Position numbers and translations under genes: made by a program. The notes below the pieces were generated by a model. It searched no databases and was not told where the DNA came from. It saw nothing but the letters and a program-made list of their open reading frames with translations. Positions 34,472 to 42,897 of a stretch of DNA of 64,000 bases are shown piece by piece. Positions within the stretch are counted from its first letter, which is position 1; each line of letters opens with the position of its first letter. Origin of the DNA: Microbacterium sp. (GTDB lineage: Bacteria; Actinomycetota; Actinomycetes; Actinomycetales; Microbacteriaceae); contig NZ_JAFKIP010000002.1 in the NCBI RefSeq assembly GCF_017305435.1, positions 62,001 through 126,000 of the forward strand, written 5' to 3'.

Positions 34472-35413
34472 TCAGGGCAGGAGCACGACCTTGCCGTCGG
34501 CACCCTTCTCGACGAGGCGGTGGGCTTCGGCGGCCTCGGCGAGCGGCAGCTCGGGGCCGATCTCGACCGTGAACGCGCCCGCGGCGATGAGCGCCGCCGC
34601 GACGGGGATCGCCTCGCGACGCCACGCCTTCTCCTGTGCGGTGAGCGGCTCGGGACTGCCGCCGCTGAACGCACGGATGCCGAGGCCCGCGGCATCCGCG
34701 CCGCGCACGAGCGTTGCGATGCGATTCTTGTCGGACACGAGCGCGATCGACTGCTCGAGTGCCTCGTCGGTGCCGACGAGATCGATCGCCACCGTCACGC
34801 CCTGCGGCGCGAGTGCGCGCACGCGGTCGACGACGCCGGGGCCGTAGGAGAGCGGCACCGCGCCGAGCGCGCGGACGCGATCGGCGCGGCGATCGCTCGT
34901 CGTGCCGAGCACGGTGGCGCCGAAGAGGCGCGCGAACTGGACGACGGCCTGACCGACGGAGCCCGACGCGGCGTGAACGAGAACGGTGTCCTCGGCCGAG
35001 ATCGCGAGCGAATGCACGGTCTGGTAGGCCGTTCCGATCGGGATGCCGAGGGCTGCGCCCTGCGCCGCGCTCACCTTCTCGGGGCGGCGGACGACGTGGG
35101 TCGCCGGGACGACGAGGTCCGTGGCATACGCGCCCTGCGCGCCCGTGACGATCACGGGGTCTCCGGGCCGGTATCCCTCAACGCCCGGTCCGACCGCCGT
35201 GACGATGCCCGCGGCATCCGACCCGACGCGACGCGGTTCGGTGATCGGCGGGAAGGGGCGCAGCCTCGCACGGAGCTTCAGATCCAGCGGGTTCACGCCG
35301 ACGGCTTCGACCCGGACGGCGACCTCGCCCGGCCCGGGGGCGGGCACGTCGATGTCGATCAGGGTGAGGACCTCCGGCCCTCCGAAGCGGGTGTACGCGA
35401 TCGCGGTGCTCAT
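34472..35413 (-). CDS. zinc-independent NADP-dependent quinone oxidoreductase (MDR family)
   Basis: 313 aa. GroES-like N-terminal half (FGGPEVLTLIDIDVPAPGPGEVAVRVEAVGVNPLDLKL, then RRVGSDAAGIVTAVGPGVEGY) and a Rossmann domain with VLVHAASGSVGQAVVQFARLFGATVLGTT, whose AASGSVG loop binds NADPH. No catalytic-zinc cysteines are present, matching quinone or enal reductases. C-terminal GADGKVVLLP is typical. The natural substrate is unknown. The GGGACC before the ATG at 35413 is a fair ribosome site. Convergent with the M20 gene; the hrpA gene follows the other way round, upstream on the same strand. Confidence 0.88.
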   Translation of the reverse strand: MSTAIAYTRFGGPEVLTLIDIDVPAPGPGEVAVRVEAVGVNPLDLKLRARLRPFPPITEPRRVGSDAAGIVTAVGPGVEGYRPGDPVIVTGAQGAYATDLVVPATHVVRRPEKVSAAQGAALGIPIGTAYQTVHSLAISAEDTVLVHAASGSVGQAVVQFARLFGATVLGTTSDRRADRVRALGAVPLSYGPGVVDRVRALAPQGVTVAIDLVGTDEALEQSIALVSDKNRIATLVRGADAAGLGIRAFSGGSPEPLTAQEKAWRREAIPVAAALIAAGAFTVEIGPELPLAEAAEAHRLVEKGADGKVVLLP

Positions 35414-35441
35414 ATCGGTCCCAACACGAGGACGCGTGCAT

Positions 35442-38400
35442 TCAGTCCCGCTCGGCGAGAACCTTCGTGATCCGCTGCGGCGATACGGGCTCGGCCGTGC
35501 CGAGCTGCTGGGCGTAGAGGCTCACGCGGTACTCCTCGAGGAGCCAGCGGGCACGCACGAGGGCGGCGGGTGCATCCGCCGGCGCGGGGATCGTCCCGCC
35601 GGCCTCCGCGAACGCGGCGGCGGCCCGCTCGAACTCGGTCATGCGCTGCCGGTCGCGCCCGGGCGCATCGCCGAGGGCGAGGGCGCGCTGCAGCGCGCCC
35701 TCGAGATAGCGCGGAAGGTGCGCGAGGCGCGCGAGGCCCGTCCGGGCGATGAATCCGGGGAAGACGAGCCCGGCGAGCTGGACCTTCACATCGCCGAGGG
35801 CGGCGAGGAGCGTCATGGAGTTCTGCGCCTTGACCGCCCGCTCGACATCGCGCTGCAGCGTCAGGATGCGCGCGGCGAGCGAGACGGCGGCGAAGAGGTC
35901 GTCGACGACAGCAGCCGAGAGGGCGTCGCGCACGGCGGCGAACTGCTCGGGGGTGCGCACGCCGTCCGGTGCCGTGCGCGCCATGACGGCGTCGGCGACG
36001 GCGACGCGTGCGTCCTCGATGAGCGCTTTCGCGGACGGGTACGGGGATGCCGCGAGCGACAGCTTCTCCGCGGCGGTGAGATGCTCGAGCACGTACGCGC
36101 TCGGAGACGGGACAGCGAGGAGCAGCAGTCGCCGCACGCCCGCGTGCGTGAGGCGCGCCGCACGCTCGGGCGTCGCCTCGATGCGCAGGGCCACGGCATC
36201 CTTCTCGTCGACGAGTGCCGGATAGCCGCGTACGACGCCGCCCGCGACGCGCGTGTCGACGACCTCCGGCAGCGTGCCGACGTCCCACGAGGTAATCCCC
36301 GAGCGCTCCGCGATCCCGCCGCCGCTGGTAGCGCTGGGCGCGCCGGGTGCGCCGGGCGCGCCGGGTGCGTGGGGCGCGCGGGGTGGGCGGGATGTTGTCC
36401 CACTCTGGGCGGTGTGTGTCCCACTTGTGGCTGTTTCTGCGCCCCCGGAACGACCGTTTGTGGGACGCGGTCCCGTGGAATCCGGCAGAGGGCGGGATGC
36501 CGTGAGCGTGCGCGCGACCTGCTCGCGGGCGCGTCCGGCCAGGGCGCGCTGGAGCTCGGTGAGATCGTGCGACGACGAGGCCGTGCGTCCGCGGTGATCG
36601 ACGGCGCGGAATGTCACCGTGAGATGGGCGGGCACCCGCTCGAGTTCGAAATCGGCGGCCGAGACGGGCTGGTTCGCGACACGCTGGATCCGGGTCGCGA
36701 GCGCCGCCGCGAGCGACTGCGCGGGGAGCCCGTCGTGGTCCTCCGGGCCCGCACCGCGCAGGTCGTCGCCGAGCTTCGCCGCCCAGTCGGCCGCGGGAAC
36801 GACGTGGCGCCGGATCGATTTCGGCAGCGCGCGCAGGAGCGCCGTGATGAGCTCGGCCCGCAGGCCCGGTACCTGCCAGTCGAACCCGTCGGGGCGGAGC
36901 GAGGCGAGGAGGGGCAGCGGCACGACGACGCTCACGCCGTCGTCGGGCGCGCCGGGTTCGAACCGGTAGGCGAGCGAGAGGACCTGATCGCCCTGCTGCC
37001 AGCGGCCCGGGAAGTCGCGTTCATCGGAGCGTCCCGTCCCCTCGCGAAGGTCGTCCTCACTGAGATCGAGAAGGCGCGGCGTGCGGGCGGAGGCGTCGCG
37101 CCACCAGGTCTCGAACGATCGCACGTCGACGACGTCCTGCGGGACGCGCGCGTCGTAGAACGCGAACACGGCCTCGTCGCCCGCGAGGATGTCGCGGCGC
37201 CGCTCGCGCTCCTCCACCTTCTCCAGCCGACGGCGCAGTTCGAGGTTCCGGCGCTCGAACGCGGTGAGCCTCTTGTCGAGGTGCGCCGAATTCCACTCGC
37301 CGTCGGTGAGGGCGTGACGGAGGAACAGCTCGCGGGCGAGCGGCCGATCGATGCGCGCGAGCTGCACGCGCCGCCGCGGGATGATCTCGACGCCGAAGAG
37401 GGTCACCTTCTCGGCCGCGACGGCGGCCCCGGCATCCTTCGACCAGTGCGGATCGCTGAGCGAGCGCTGCGCGAGCTCGCCCGCGGGCTCCTCCGCCCAC
37501 GCGGGATCGATGACGGCGACGGTCCGGGCGTAGAGGCGCGACGTCTCGACCAGCTCGGCGGCCATGAGCGCGTCGGGCGAGGCCTTGCGCAGCGCCGACC
37601 CGGGGAAGATCGCGAACGTCGCCCCGCGTGCGCCGCGGTAGCTCGCCTGCGGCCGGCGCTTGTCGCCCGGCTTCGCCTTGGCGAGGGAGCGGGTGTCCAG
37701 GATGCCGATGTGCGACAGGAGACCCGCGAGGATCGCGCGGTGCACGACGGCCGGATCGGCGGTCGCGTCAGCCGGGCAGGGGTGCCCCTTGACACCGAGG
37801 AGCTGGCGCAGCTGACGATGCACGTCGAACCACTCCCGCACCCGCACGTAGTTCAGGAACTCGGCGCGGCACGCACGACGGAACGCGCTCGAGCCGAGGT
37901 CGCGCTGCTGTTCCTGCAGGCGGTTCCACAGATTCAGCAGCGTCAGGAAGTCGCTCGTCGGGTCGGCGAAGCGCGCGTGCAGGCGGTCGGCCTGCTCGCG
38001 TGCGGCGCCCTCTTCCGCCGAGGGCCGCTCGCGCACGTCCTGGATGGACAGGCCCGCGACGATCGCGAGGACGGGCGCGAGGACGTCGAGGCGCCGCGCC
38101 TCGAGCAGCATGCGCGCGAAGCGGGGATCGATGGGCAGCCGCGCGATCTCCCGCCCGAGCTTCGTGAGGCGGCGTCCGCCGCTGCGCGCGCTCTCGACCG
38201 CGCGCAGCTCGAGGAGCAGCTCGAACGCCGCCTTCACGCCGCGGCCGTCGGGCTTCGTGAGGAACGGGAACTCCTCGATGTCGCCGAAGCCGAGCGCCAG
38301 CATCTGCAGGATCACCGAGGCGAGGGACGTGCGCAGGATCTCCGGCTCGGTGTACTCCGGGCGGGCGAGGAAGTCCTCTTCCGCGTACAGCCGGATCGCG

Positions 38401-39470
38401 ATGCCAGCGGACGTGCGGCCGGCCCGTCCCGACCGCTGCTGCGCCGATGCCTGCGAGATCGCCTCGATCGGGAGCTGCTGGATCTTCGTGCGGACGCTGT
38501 AGCGCGAGATGCGGGCGGTGCCGGCATCCACCACGTAGCGGATGCCGGGGACGGTGAGGCTCGTCTCGGCGACGTTCGTCGCGAGGATGACGCGGCGCCG
38601 CAGCCCCGCGACGGCGGACGACTCGAACACACGGTGCTGCTCCGCGGCGGACAGGCGCCCGTACAGGGGGAGCACCTCGGTGGGGCGGGCGTCCTTCGCG
38701 TACATGCCGCGCACGGCATCCATCGCATCGCGGATCTCCGCCTCGCCCGGGAGGAAGACGAGCACGTCGCCGTCGGGTTCGCGGTCGAGCTCGCGCAGCG
38801 CCGCGGTGAGGGCGTCGACGTCGTCGCCGCCGTTCGCGGCGCCATCGCCGGCCGCGCCCTCGACGGGACCCCGATAGCGGATCTCGACGGGGTAGGTGCG
38901 TCCGGAGACCTCGACGATCGGGGCGGGCCGGTCCGCGGCATCCGCGAAGTGCTTCGCGAAGCTCTCCGGGTCGATCGTGGCCGACGTGATGATGACCTTG
39001 AGGTCGGGGCGCTCCGGGAGGATCCGGGCGAGGTAGCCGAGCAGGAAGTCGATGTTCAGCGACCGCTCGTGCGCCTCGTCGACGATGATCGTGTCGTAGC
39101 GTCGGAGGAGCCGATCGCGGTGGATCTCGTTCAGCAGGATGCCGTCGGTGACGAGAGCGATCTTCGTGTCGGCCGACACCTGATCGGTGAAGCGCACCTT
39201 GTATCCGACGGCGCCGCCGAGGGGCACCTGGAGCTCGTGCGCGATGCGCTCGGCGATCGTGCGCGCGGCGATGCGGCGGGGCTGCGTGTGCGCGATGGAG
39301 GTGCGGCCCAGCTCGAGGCAGATCTTCGGCAGCTGCGTCGTCTTGCCCGACCCCGTGGCGCCCGCGACGATGACGACCTGGTGGCCCTCGATCGCGCGCG
39401 CGATCTCGTCGCGCGCGGCACTGACGGGCAGCTCCGGCGGATAGGAGATCACGGGAACGGGGGAAGGCAT
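35442..39470 (-). CDS. hrpA: ATP-dependent RNA helicase HrpA
   Basis: 1342 aa from the ATG at 39470, with GGAGGG upstream. DEAH-box helicase: Walker A GATGSGKTTQLPK, DEAH in VDEAHERSLNIDFLLGYL, SAT in IITSATIDPESF, and motif VI QRSGRAGRTSAG. The helicase-associated, OB and C-terminal DUF3418 regions follow as in bacterial HrpA. Residues about 1001-1048 (SGGAETATSGTHTAQSGTTS, then Pro/Ala/Gly repeats) look like an inserted linker, encoded by a repeat-rich stretch at 36325-36466. HrpA acts on structured RNA and stalled ribosomes. Ends at 35442, just past the quinone oxidoreductase start. Confidence 0.93.
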   Translation of the reverse strand: MPSPVPVISYPPELPVSAARDEIARAIEGHQVVIVAGATGSGKTTQLPKICLELGRTSIAHTQPRRIAARTIAERIAHELQVPLGGAVGYKVRFTDQVSADTKIALVTDGILLNEIHRDRLLRRYDTIIVDEAHERSLNIDFLLGYLARILPERPDLKVIITSATIDPESFAKHFADAADRPAPIVEVSGRTYPVEIRYRGPVEGAAGDGAANGGDDVDALTAALRELDREPDGDVLVFLPGEAEIRDAMDAVRGMYAKDARPTEVLPLYGRLSAAEQHRVFESSAVAGLRRRVILATNVAETSLTVPGIRYVVDAGTARISRYSVRTKIQQLPIEAISQASAQQRSGRAGRTSAGIAIRLYAEEDFLARPEYTEPEILRTSLASVILQMLALGFGDIEEFPFLTKPDGRGVKAAFELLLELRAVESARSGGRRLTKLGREIARLPIDPRFARMLLEARRLDVLAPVLAIVAGLSIQDVRERPSAEEGAAREQADRLHARFADPTSDFLTLLNLWNRLQEQQRDLGSSAFRRACRAEFLNYVRVREWFDVHRQLRQLLGVKGHPCPADATADPAVVHRAILAGLLSHIGILDTRSLAKAKPGDKRRPQASYRGARGATFAIFPGSALRKASPDALMAAELVETSRLYARTVAVIDPAWAEEPAGELAQRSLSDPHWSKDAGAAVAAEKVTLFGVEIIPRRRVQLARIDRPLARELFLRHALTDGEWNSAHLDKRLTAFERRNLELRRRLEKVEERERRRDILAGDEAVFAFYDARVPQDVVDVRSFETWWRDASARTPRLLDLSEDDLREGTGRSDERDFPGRWQQGDQVLSLAYRFEPGAPDDGVSVVVPLPLLASLRPDGFDWQVPGLRAELITALLRALPKSIRRHVVPAADWAAKLGDDLRGAGPEDHDGLPAQSLAAALATRIQRVANQPVSAADFELERVPAHLTVTFRAVDHRGRTASSSHDLTELQRALAGRAREQVARTLTASRPLPDSTGPRPTNGRSGGAETATSGTHTAQSGTTSRPPRAPHAPGAPGAPGAPSATSGGGIAERSGITSWDVGTLPEVVDTRVAGGVVRGYPALVDEKDAVALRIEATPERAARLTHAGVRRLLLLAVPSPSAYVLEHLTAAEKLSLAASPYPSAKALIEDARVAVADAVMARTAPDGVRTPEQFAAVRDALSAAVVDDLFAAVSLAARILTLQRDVERAVKAQNSMTLLAALGDVKVQLAGLVFPGFIARTGLARLAHLPRYLEGALQRALALGDAPGRDRQRMTEFERAAAAFAEAGGTIPAPADAPAALVRARWLLEEYRVSLYAQQLGTAEPVSPQRITKVLAERD
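36397..36466. repeat. repeat-rich insert within hrpA
   Basis: GTCCCAC occurs at 36397-36403 and 36418-36424, and its complement GTGGGAC at 36460-36466, giving a 7-bp inverted repeat 35 bases apart plus a direct copy. Just beside it (about 36325-36385) is a tract of near-repeats of GCGCCGGGT. Together they encode the low-complexity Ser/Thr- and Pro/Ala-rich linker of HrpA and are compositionally unlike the flanking helicase sequence. Confidence 0.55.
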
Positions 39471-39513
39471 AGCCCTCCATCGTATGCGCTCGCCGACATC
39501 GGCGGCGTCGACG

Positions 39514-41115
39514 CTAGACCCAGCCCTGCATCCAGTTGTGCAGGCGATAGAACTCGTACGGCACCTGCATCGCCGACCAGAGCGGGTACCAGAAGATCGA
39601 GAGAAGGGCGGCGACCGCGAGGAAGACGAGGACGACACGCTGGCCCGCGATGCGACGCGGGATGGCTGTCGCCGTGGCGCCCGCGACGTGCTGCAGCGCG
39701 AAGGTCAGGGCGAGCAGCAGGAACGGCCAGATCGCGATCGTATAGAACTGGAAGATCGTCCGCTCGGGGTACGCCAGCCAGGGCAGCCACGTCGCGGCGA
39801 TGCCGACGAGGACGACCGCGTACCGCCAATCGCGCACGAGCACGAACCGATATACGAGGAAGAACGTCGCGACGATGCTCGCGTACCACAGGAGCGGGTT
39901 CGGCATGCTGTAGAGGATGTCGAGGCATCCCGCGTCGCCGCCGGCGCACCCCGACTGCCCGTCCGCCGTCGCCTGCGCGTACATCGACGTCGGCCGCAGC
40001 AGCAGGGCCCACTGCCACGCCGGGCTCGCGTAGCTGTGCGGCGAGGTCATCCCCGTCATCGAGCCGTAGATGGTCGTGTGGTACTTCCAGAGACTCTGCA
40101 GCGACAGCGGCACCCAGGAGAAGAATCCCGTCGCGGGGCTCGCGTCGGCGGCGTGGCGGTCGTAGCCGCCGTCGGTGACGAGCCATCCCGTCCAGGAGGC
40201 GAGGTACACGACGAATGCGATGGGAACCAGCAGGACGAAGGATGCCGCGCCCTGCCGCACCGCGTCGGTGGGCCAGAACGTGATGCCCAGGCGCCGGCGC
40301 TCCAGCGCGTCGGTCACGACGACGTAGAGGCCGATCGCCGCGAGCACCCAGACTCCCGACCACTTGACCGCGGTGGCCGCCCCCGCTGCCGCGCCGGCGG
40401 CGAGGAGCCACGGCCGATTCCACAGGATCGGGCCCCAGGGCTGTGGTTCTCCCTCTCGTGAACGCAGGGCGGTCAGCGTCGCGAGCCGGTCGAGCGCCTT
40501 CGCGCGGTCGAGGATCACGAACCAGAAGGCGAGGAGGACGAAGAACGCGAGGAACGTGTCGAGGAGCGCGACCCGGCTCATGACGATGCCGAGGCCGTCG
40601 ATCGCGAGCAGGCCCGAGGCGATCGTGGCGAACACCGTCGAGCGGGTGAGCGAGCGCGCGACGAGAAAGAGGAGGAGCACGAGCGCGGTGCCGAACAGCG
40701 CGGTCGCGAACCGCCAGCCGAACGAGTCGTCCGGGCCGAACAGCCACATGCCCGCGCCGATCAGGTATTTGCCGAGTGGCGGGTGTACGACGAAGCTCGG
40801 GTCCGTCGTGAAGATGTCGGTCTCACCGGCCGCGAAGCGGGCGTCGGCGCCGTCGGGCCAGGTCGCGGCGTAGCCGAGGTTCCACTGGCTCCAGGCATCC
40901 TTCACGTAGTACGTCTCGTCGAAGACGAGGCTGTGCGGATGCCCGAGGTTCCAGAACCGCAGGATGCCGGCGAGCAGAGTGACGAGGAGGGGAGCGAGCC
41001 ATCCGTAGAGGCGCGCGAGGCGCGGGTCCGCCGCGACGCGCAGACGCCAGCGGTCGTAGCGGGATGGTCGCTCAGCGCCGGGCGCGGGCGGCAGCAGCGC
41101 ATCGGTCGTCGTCAC
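39514..41115 (-). CDS. pmt: dolichyl-phosphate-mannose-type protein O-mannosyltransferase
   Basis: 533 aa from the GTG at 41115; a GTG at 41121 is two codons upstream. PMT family GT39, multi-pass membrane protein with about 10 segments. The signature is in the first external loop: LRFWNLGHPHSLVFDETYYVKDAWSQWNLGY, including the catalytic DE pair, then VVHPPLGKYLIGAGMWLFG. The C-terminal region has WLPWLAYPERTIFQFY. It transfers mannose from polyprenyl-phosphomannose to Ser/Thr of exported proteins, as in mycobacteria. Divergent from rsmI with overlapping -10 elements. Confidence 0.92.
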   Translation of the reverse strand: MTTTDALLPPAPGAERPSRYDRWRLRVAADPRLARLYGWLAPLLVTLLAGILRFWNLGHPHSLVFDETYYVKDAWSQWNLGYAATWPDGADARFAAGETDIFTTDPSFVVHPPLGKYLIGAGMWLFGPDDSFGWRFATALFGTALVLLLFLVARSLTRSTVFATIASGLLAIDGLGIVMSRVALLDTFLAFFVLLAFWFVILDRAKALDRLATLTALRSREGEPQPWGPILWNRPWLLAAGAAAGAATAVKWSGVWVLAAIGLYVVVTDALERRRLGITFWPTDAVRQGAASFVLLVPIAFVVYLASWTGWLVTDGGYDRHAADASPATGFFSWVPLSLQSLWKYHTTIYGSMTGMTSPHSYASPAWQWALLLRPTSMYAQATADGQSGCAGGDAGCLDILYSMPNPLLWYASIVATFFLVYRFVLVRDWRYAVVLVGIAATWLPWLAYPERTIFQFYTIAIWPFLLLALTFALQHVAGATATAIPRRIAGQRVVLVFLAVAALLSIFWYPLWSAMQVPYEFYRLHNWMQGWV

Positions 41116-41122
41116 GGGCACC

Positions 41123-41132
41123 AGCCTATGCT
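41123..41132. promoter_or_regulatory. overlapping divergent -10 elements for pmt and rsmI
   Basis: AGCCTATGCT contains TATGCT (41127-41132) on the plus strand, 6 bases before the rsmI GTG at 41139, and TAGGCT (41128-41123) on the minus strand, 7 bases before the pmt GTG at 41115. The two hexamers share two base pairs, so polymerase can occupy only one at a time. Confidence 0.6.
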
Positions 41133-41138
41133 GGGGCG

Positions 41139-41954
41139 GTGATCATCCTGGCCGCGACCCCGATCGGAAATCTCGGCGATGCGTCGGCGCGCCTCGTCGC
41201 GGCTCTCGAGGACGCGACGGTCATCGCGGCGGAGGACACGCGCACGACCCAGCGGCTGCTGCAGGCGCTCGGCGTCGCGAACCGCCCGCGCCTGATCGCC
41301 CTGCACGACCACAACGAGCGCCAGCGCGCCGCCGAGCTCGCCGGGCGTGCGCGCGACGAAGACCTCCTCGTGCTCTCCGACGCGGGGATGCCGACGGTCA
41401 GCGATCCGGGCTACGCCCTCGTCGCGGAGGCGATCGCCCAAGGCGTCCCGGTCACCGCGATCCCCGGGCCGAGCGCCGTCGTCACAGCGCTCGCCGTCGC
41501 AGGGCTGCCGACCGACCGCTTCACGTTCGAGGGCTTCCTGCCGCGCAAGGACGGCGACCGCCGCCGCGCGCTCGACGCGCTCGGCGGGGAGCCGCGCACG
41601 ATGGTGTTCTTCGAGGCGCCGTCGCGGCTGGCGGAGACCCTCGCGGCGATGGCGGACGCCTTCGGCGCGGAGCGCCGCGCCGCTGTCTGCCGCGAGTTGA
41701 CGAAGCTGCACGAAGAGGTCGTCCGAGGCGGACTCGGCACCCTCGCCGCGTGGGCGGGGGAGGGCGTCCGCGGCGAGATCGTCATCGTCGTGGAAGGCGC
41801 CCCCGAGCGTACGGTGTCGGAGGGCGACGCGCTCGCGCAGGTGCAGCAGCTCGTGGCATCCGGCGTGCGCCTGAAGGATGCCGCGGCCGAGGTCGCCGCA
41901 CAGACCGGCCTGCGCTCGCGCGACCTCTACCAGGCCGCGCTCGCCGCGCGCTGA
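41139..41954 (+). CDS. rsmI: 16S rRNA 2'-O-methyltransferase RsmI
   Basis: 271 aa from the GTG at 41139; the frame is open upstream, but the leaderless -10 element fixes the start. Motifs of the tetrapyrrole-methylase-fold RsmI: LAATPIGNLGDAS at the N-terminus, AAEDTRTTQRLLQ, LLVLSDAGMPTVSDPGYALV, AIPGPSAVVTALAVAGL, FEGFLPRK and ELTKLHEEVVRG. It methylates the ribose of C1402 in 16S rRNA (E. coli numbering). Divergent from pmt and convergent with the sugar permease gene, 19 bases away. Confidence 0.95.
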   Translation: MIILAATPIGNLGDASARLVAALEDATVIAAEDTRTTQRLLQALGVANRPRLIALHDHNERQRAAELAGRARDEDLLVLSDAGMPTVSDPGYALVAEAIAQGVPVTAIPGPSAVVTALAVAGLPTDRFTFEGFLPRKDGDRRRALDALGGEPRTMVFFEAPSRLAETLAAMADAFGAERRAAVCRELTKLHEEVVRGGLGTLAAWAGEGVRGEIVIVVEGAPERTVSEGDALAQVQQLVASGVRLKDAAAEVAAQTGLRSRDLYQAALAAR

Positions 41955-41973
41955 ACGCCTGCCGTGGCGCGAC

Positions 41974-42897
41974 TCAGCCCTTCACGGAGCCGGCCGTCAG
42001 GCCGCCGATGATGTAGCGCTGCAGCGACAGGAAGAGCACCAGCACCGGGATGGACGCGAGGATCGCGCCCGCGGCGAACAGGCCCCAGTTGCTCGCGAGC
42101 TGATTCGAGACCCACTGGAACATCCCGACGGCGAGCGTCCAGTTGTCCTCCGAGACGAGGACGATCTTCGAGATGATGTAGTCGCCGAACGATGCGATGA
42201 AGGCGAGCAGGGCCACGACCGCGAGGATCGGCGTCACGAGCGGCATGATGATGCGCCAGAAGATCTGCGCGTGCGAGGCGCCGTCGATCTTCGCCGACTC
42301 GTCGAGCTCCTTCGGGATCGTGTTGAAGAACCCGTACATGAGGAACGTGTTGACCCCCAGCGCGCCGCCGAGGTACACGCAGATGAGCGCGATCTTGGAG
42401 TTCAGCCCGAGCAGCGGGAACACCTCGCCGAGCGCGAGCAGCATGAGGAAGATCGCGACGAAGGCGAGCGCCTGCGGGAACATCTGGATGATGAGGAGTG
42501 CGGTGAGCCCGACGCGGCGGCCACGGAAGCGGAAGCGCGAGAAGGCGTACGCCGCCGCCGCGCCCATGAGGACCGCCCCGACCGCCGCCGAGATCCCGAC
42601 GACGAGGGTGTTGCCGTACCACGTCCAGTAGCGGGTGCTCGAGAGCGCCGCGTAGTTGGACAGGTCGAACGCGGCGAAGAGGCTGTTGCTCGCGGCGAGG
42701 CTCCCGCCGGGATTGAATGAGGCCGACAGCACGTAGACGAGCGGGAACATCGCGTAGAAGAGGATGACGAGGGCGACGAGGTACTTCCAGCCGACGTCGA
42801 GCAGCCAACGTCGACGGACGGCGCCGCGGCGACTGGCATCCAAGACGACGGCCGAGCGCGCCTGGCGCGCCGTGGGGGTGTGCGTGGGAGCGGACAT
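41974..42897 (-). CDS. malG: MalG-type ABC transporter permease
   Basis: 307 aa with six membrane segments. The EAA loop EAA-like segment ELDESAKIDGASHAQIFWRIIMPLVTP contacts the ATPase. N-terminal polar region (about 35 residues) then VALVILFYAMFPLVYVLSASF. MalG features include GVNTFLMYGFFNTIPKELDE and a C-terminus ending in SLQRYIIGGLTAGSVKG. It forms the inner-membrane channel with the MalF-type subunit. Its ATG overlaps the malF stop by one base. No ATPase gene adjoins the operon, so a shared MsiK-type ATPase elsewhere is likely (inference). Confidence 0.93.
   Translation of the reverse strand: MSAPTHTPTARQARSAVVLDASRRGAVRRRWLLDVGWKYLVALVILFYAMFPLVYVLSASFNPGGSLAASNSLFAAFDLSNYAALSSTRYWTWYGNTLVVGISAAVGAVLMGAAAAYAFSRFRFRGRRVGLTALLIIQMFPQALAFVAIFLMLLALGEVFPLLGLNSKIALICVYLGGALGVNTFLMYGFFNTIPKELDESAKIDGASHAQIFWRIIMPLVTPILAVVALLAFIASFGDYIISKIVLVSEDNWTLAVGMFQWVSNQLASNWGLFAAGAILASIPVLVLFLSLQRYIIGGLTAGSVKG

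Noticed and set aside
36325-36385. Possible CRISPR or minisatellite in the GCGCCGGGT tract
   Set aside because: Units are short, degenerate and without spacers. It encodes a Pro/Ala/Gly linker and is treated as low-complexity sequence.
36950-36966. GGTTCGAACC, like a tRNA T-loop
   Set aside because: It is inside hrpA coding sequence, with no acceptor stem or anticodon arm around it. A similar GGTTCGATTCC in the lipoprotein gene near 195 is also coding.
39484-39506. Short CGCCGA/TCGGCG inverted repeat between pmt and hrpA
   Set aside because: Only six paired bases, and it overlaps the region before the hrpA ribosome site. It is too weak to call a terminator.
35043-40178. A 1711-residue plus-strand open frame opposite hrpA and pmt
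   Set aside because: Composition is Arg/Ala/Gly-rich with no motifs, and it is antisense to two genes with full family signatures. It is a shadow of high-GC coding sequence.
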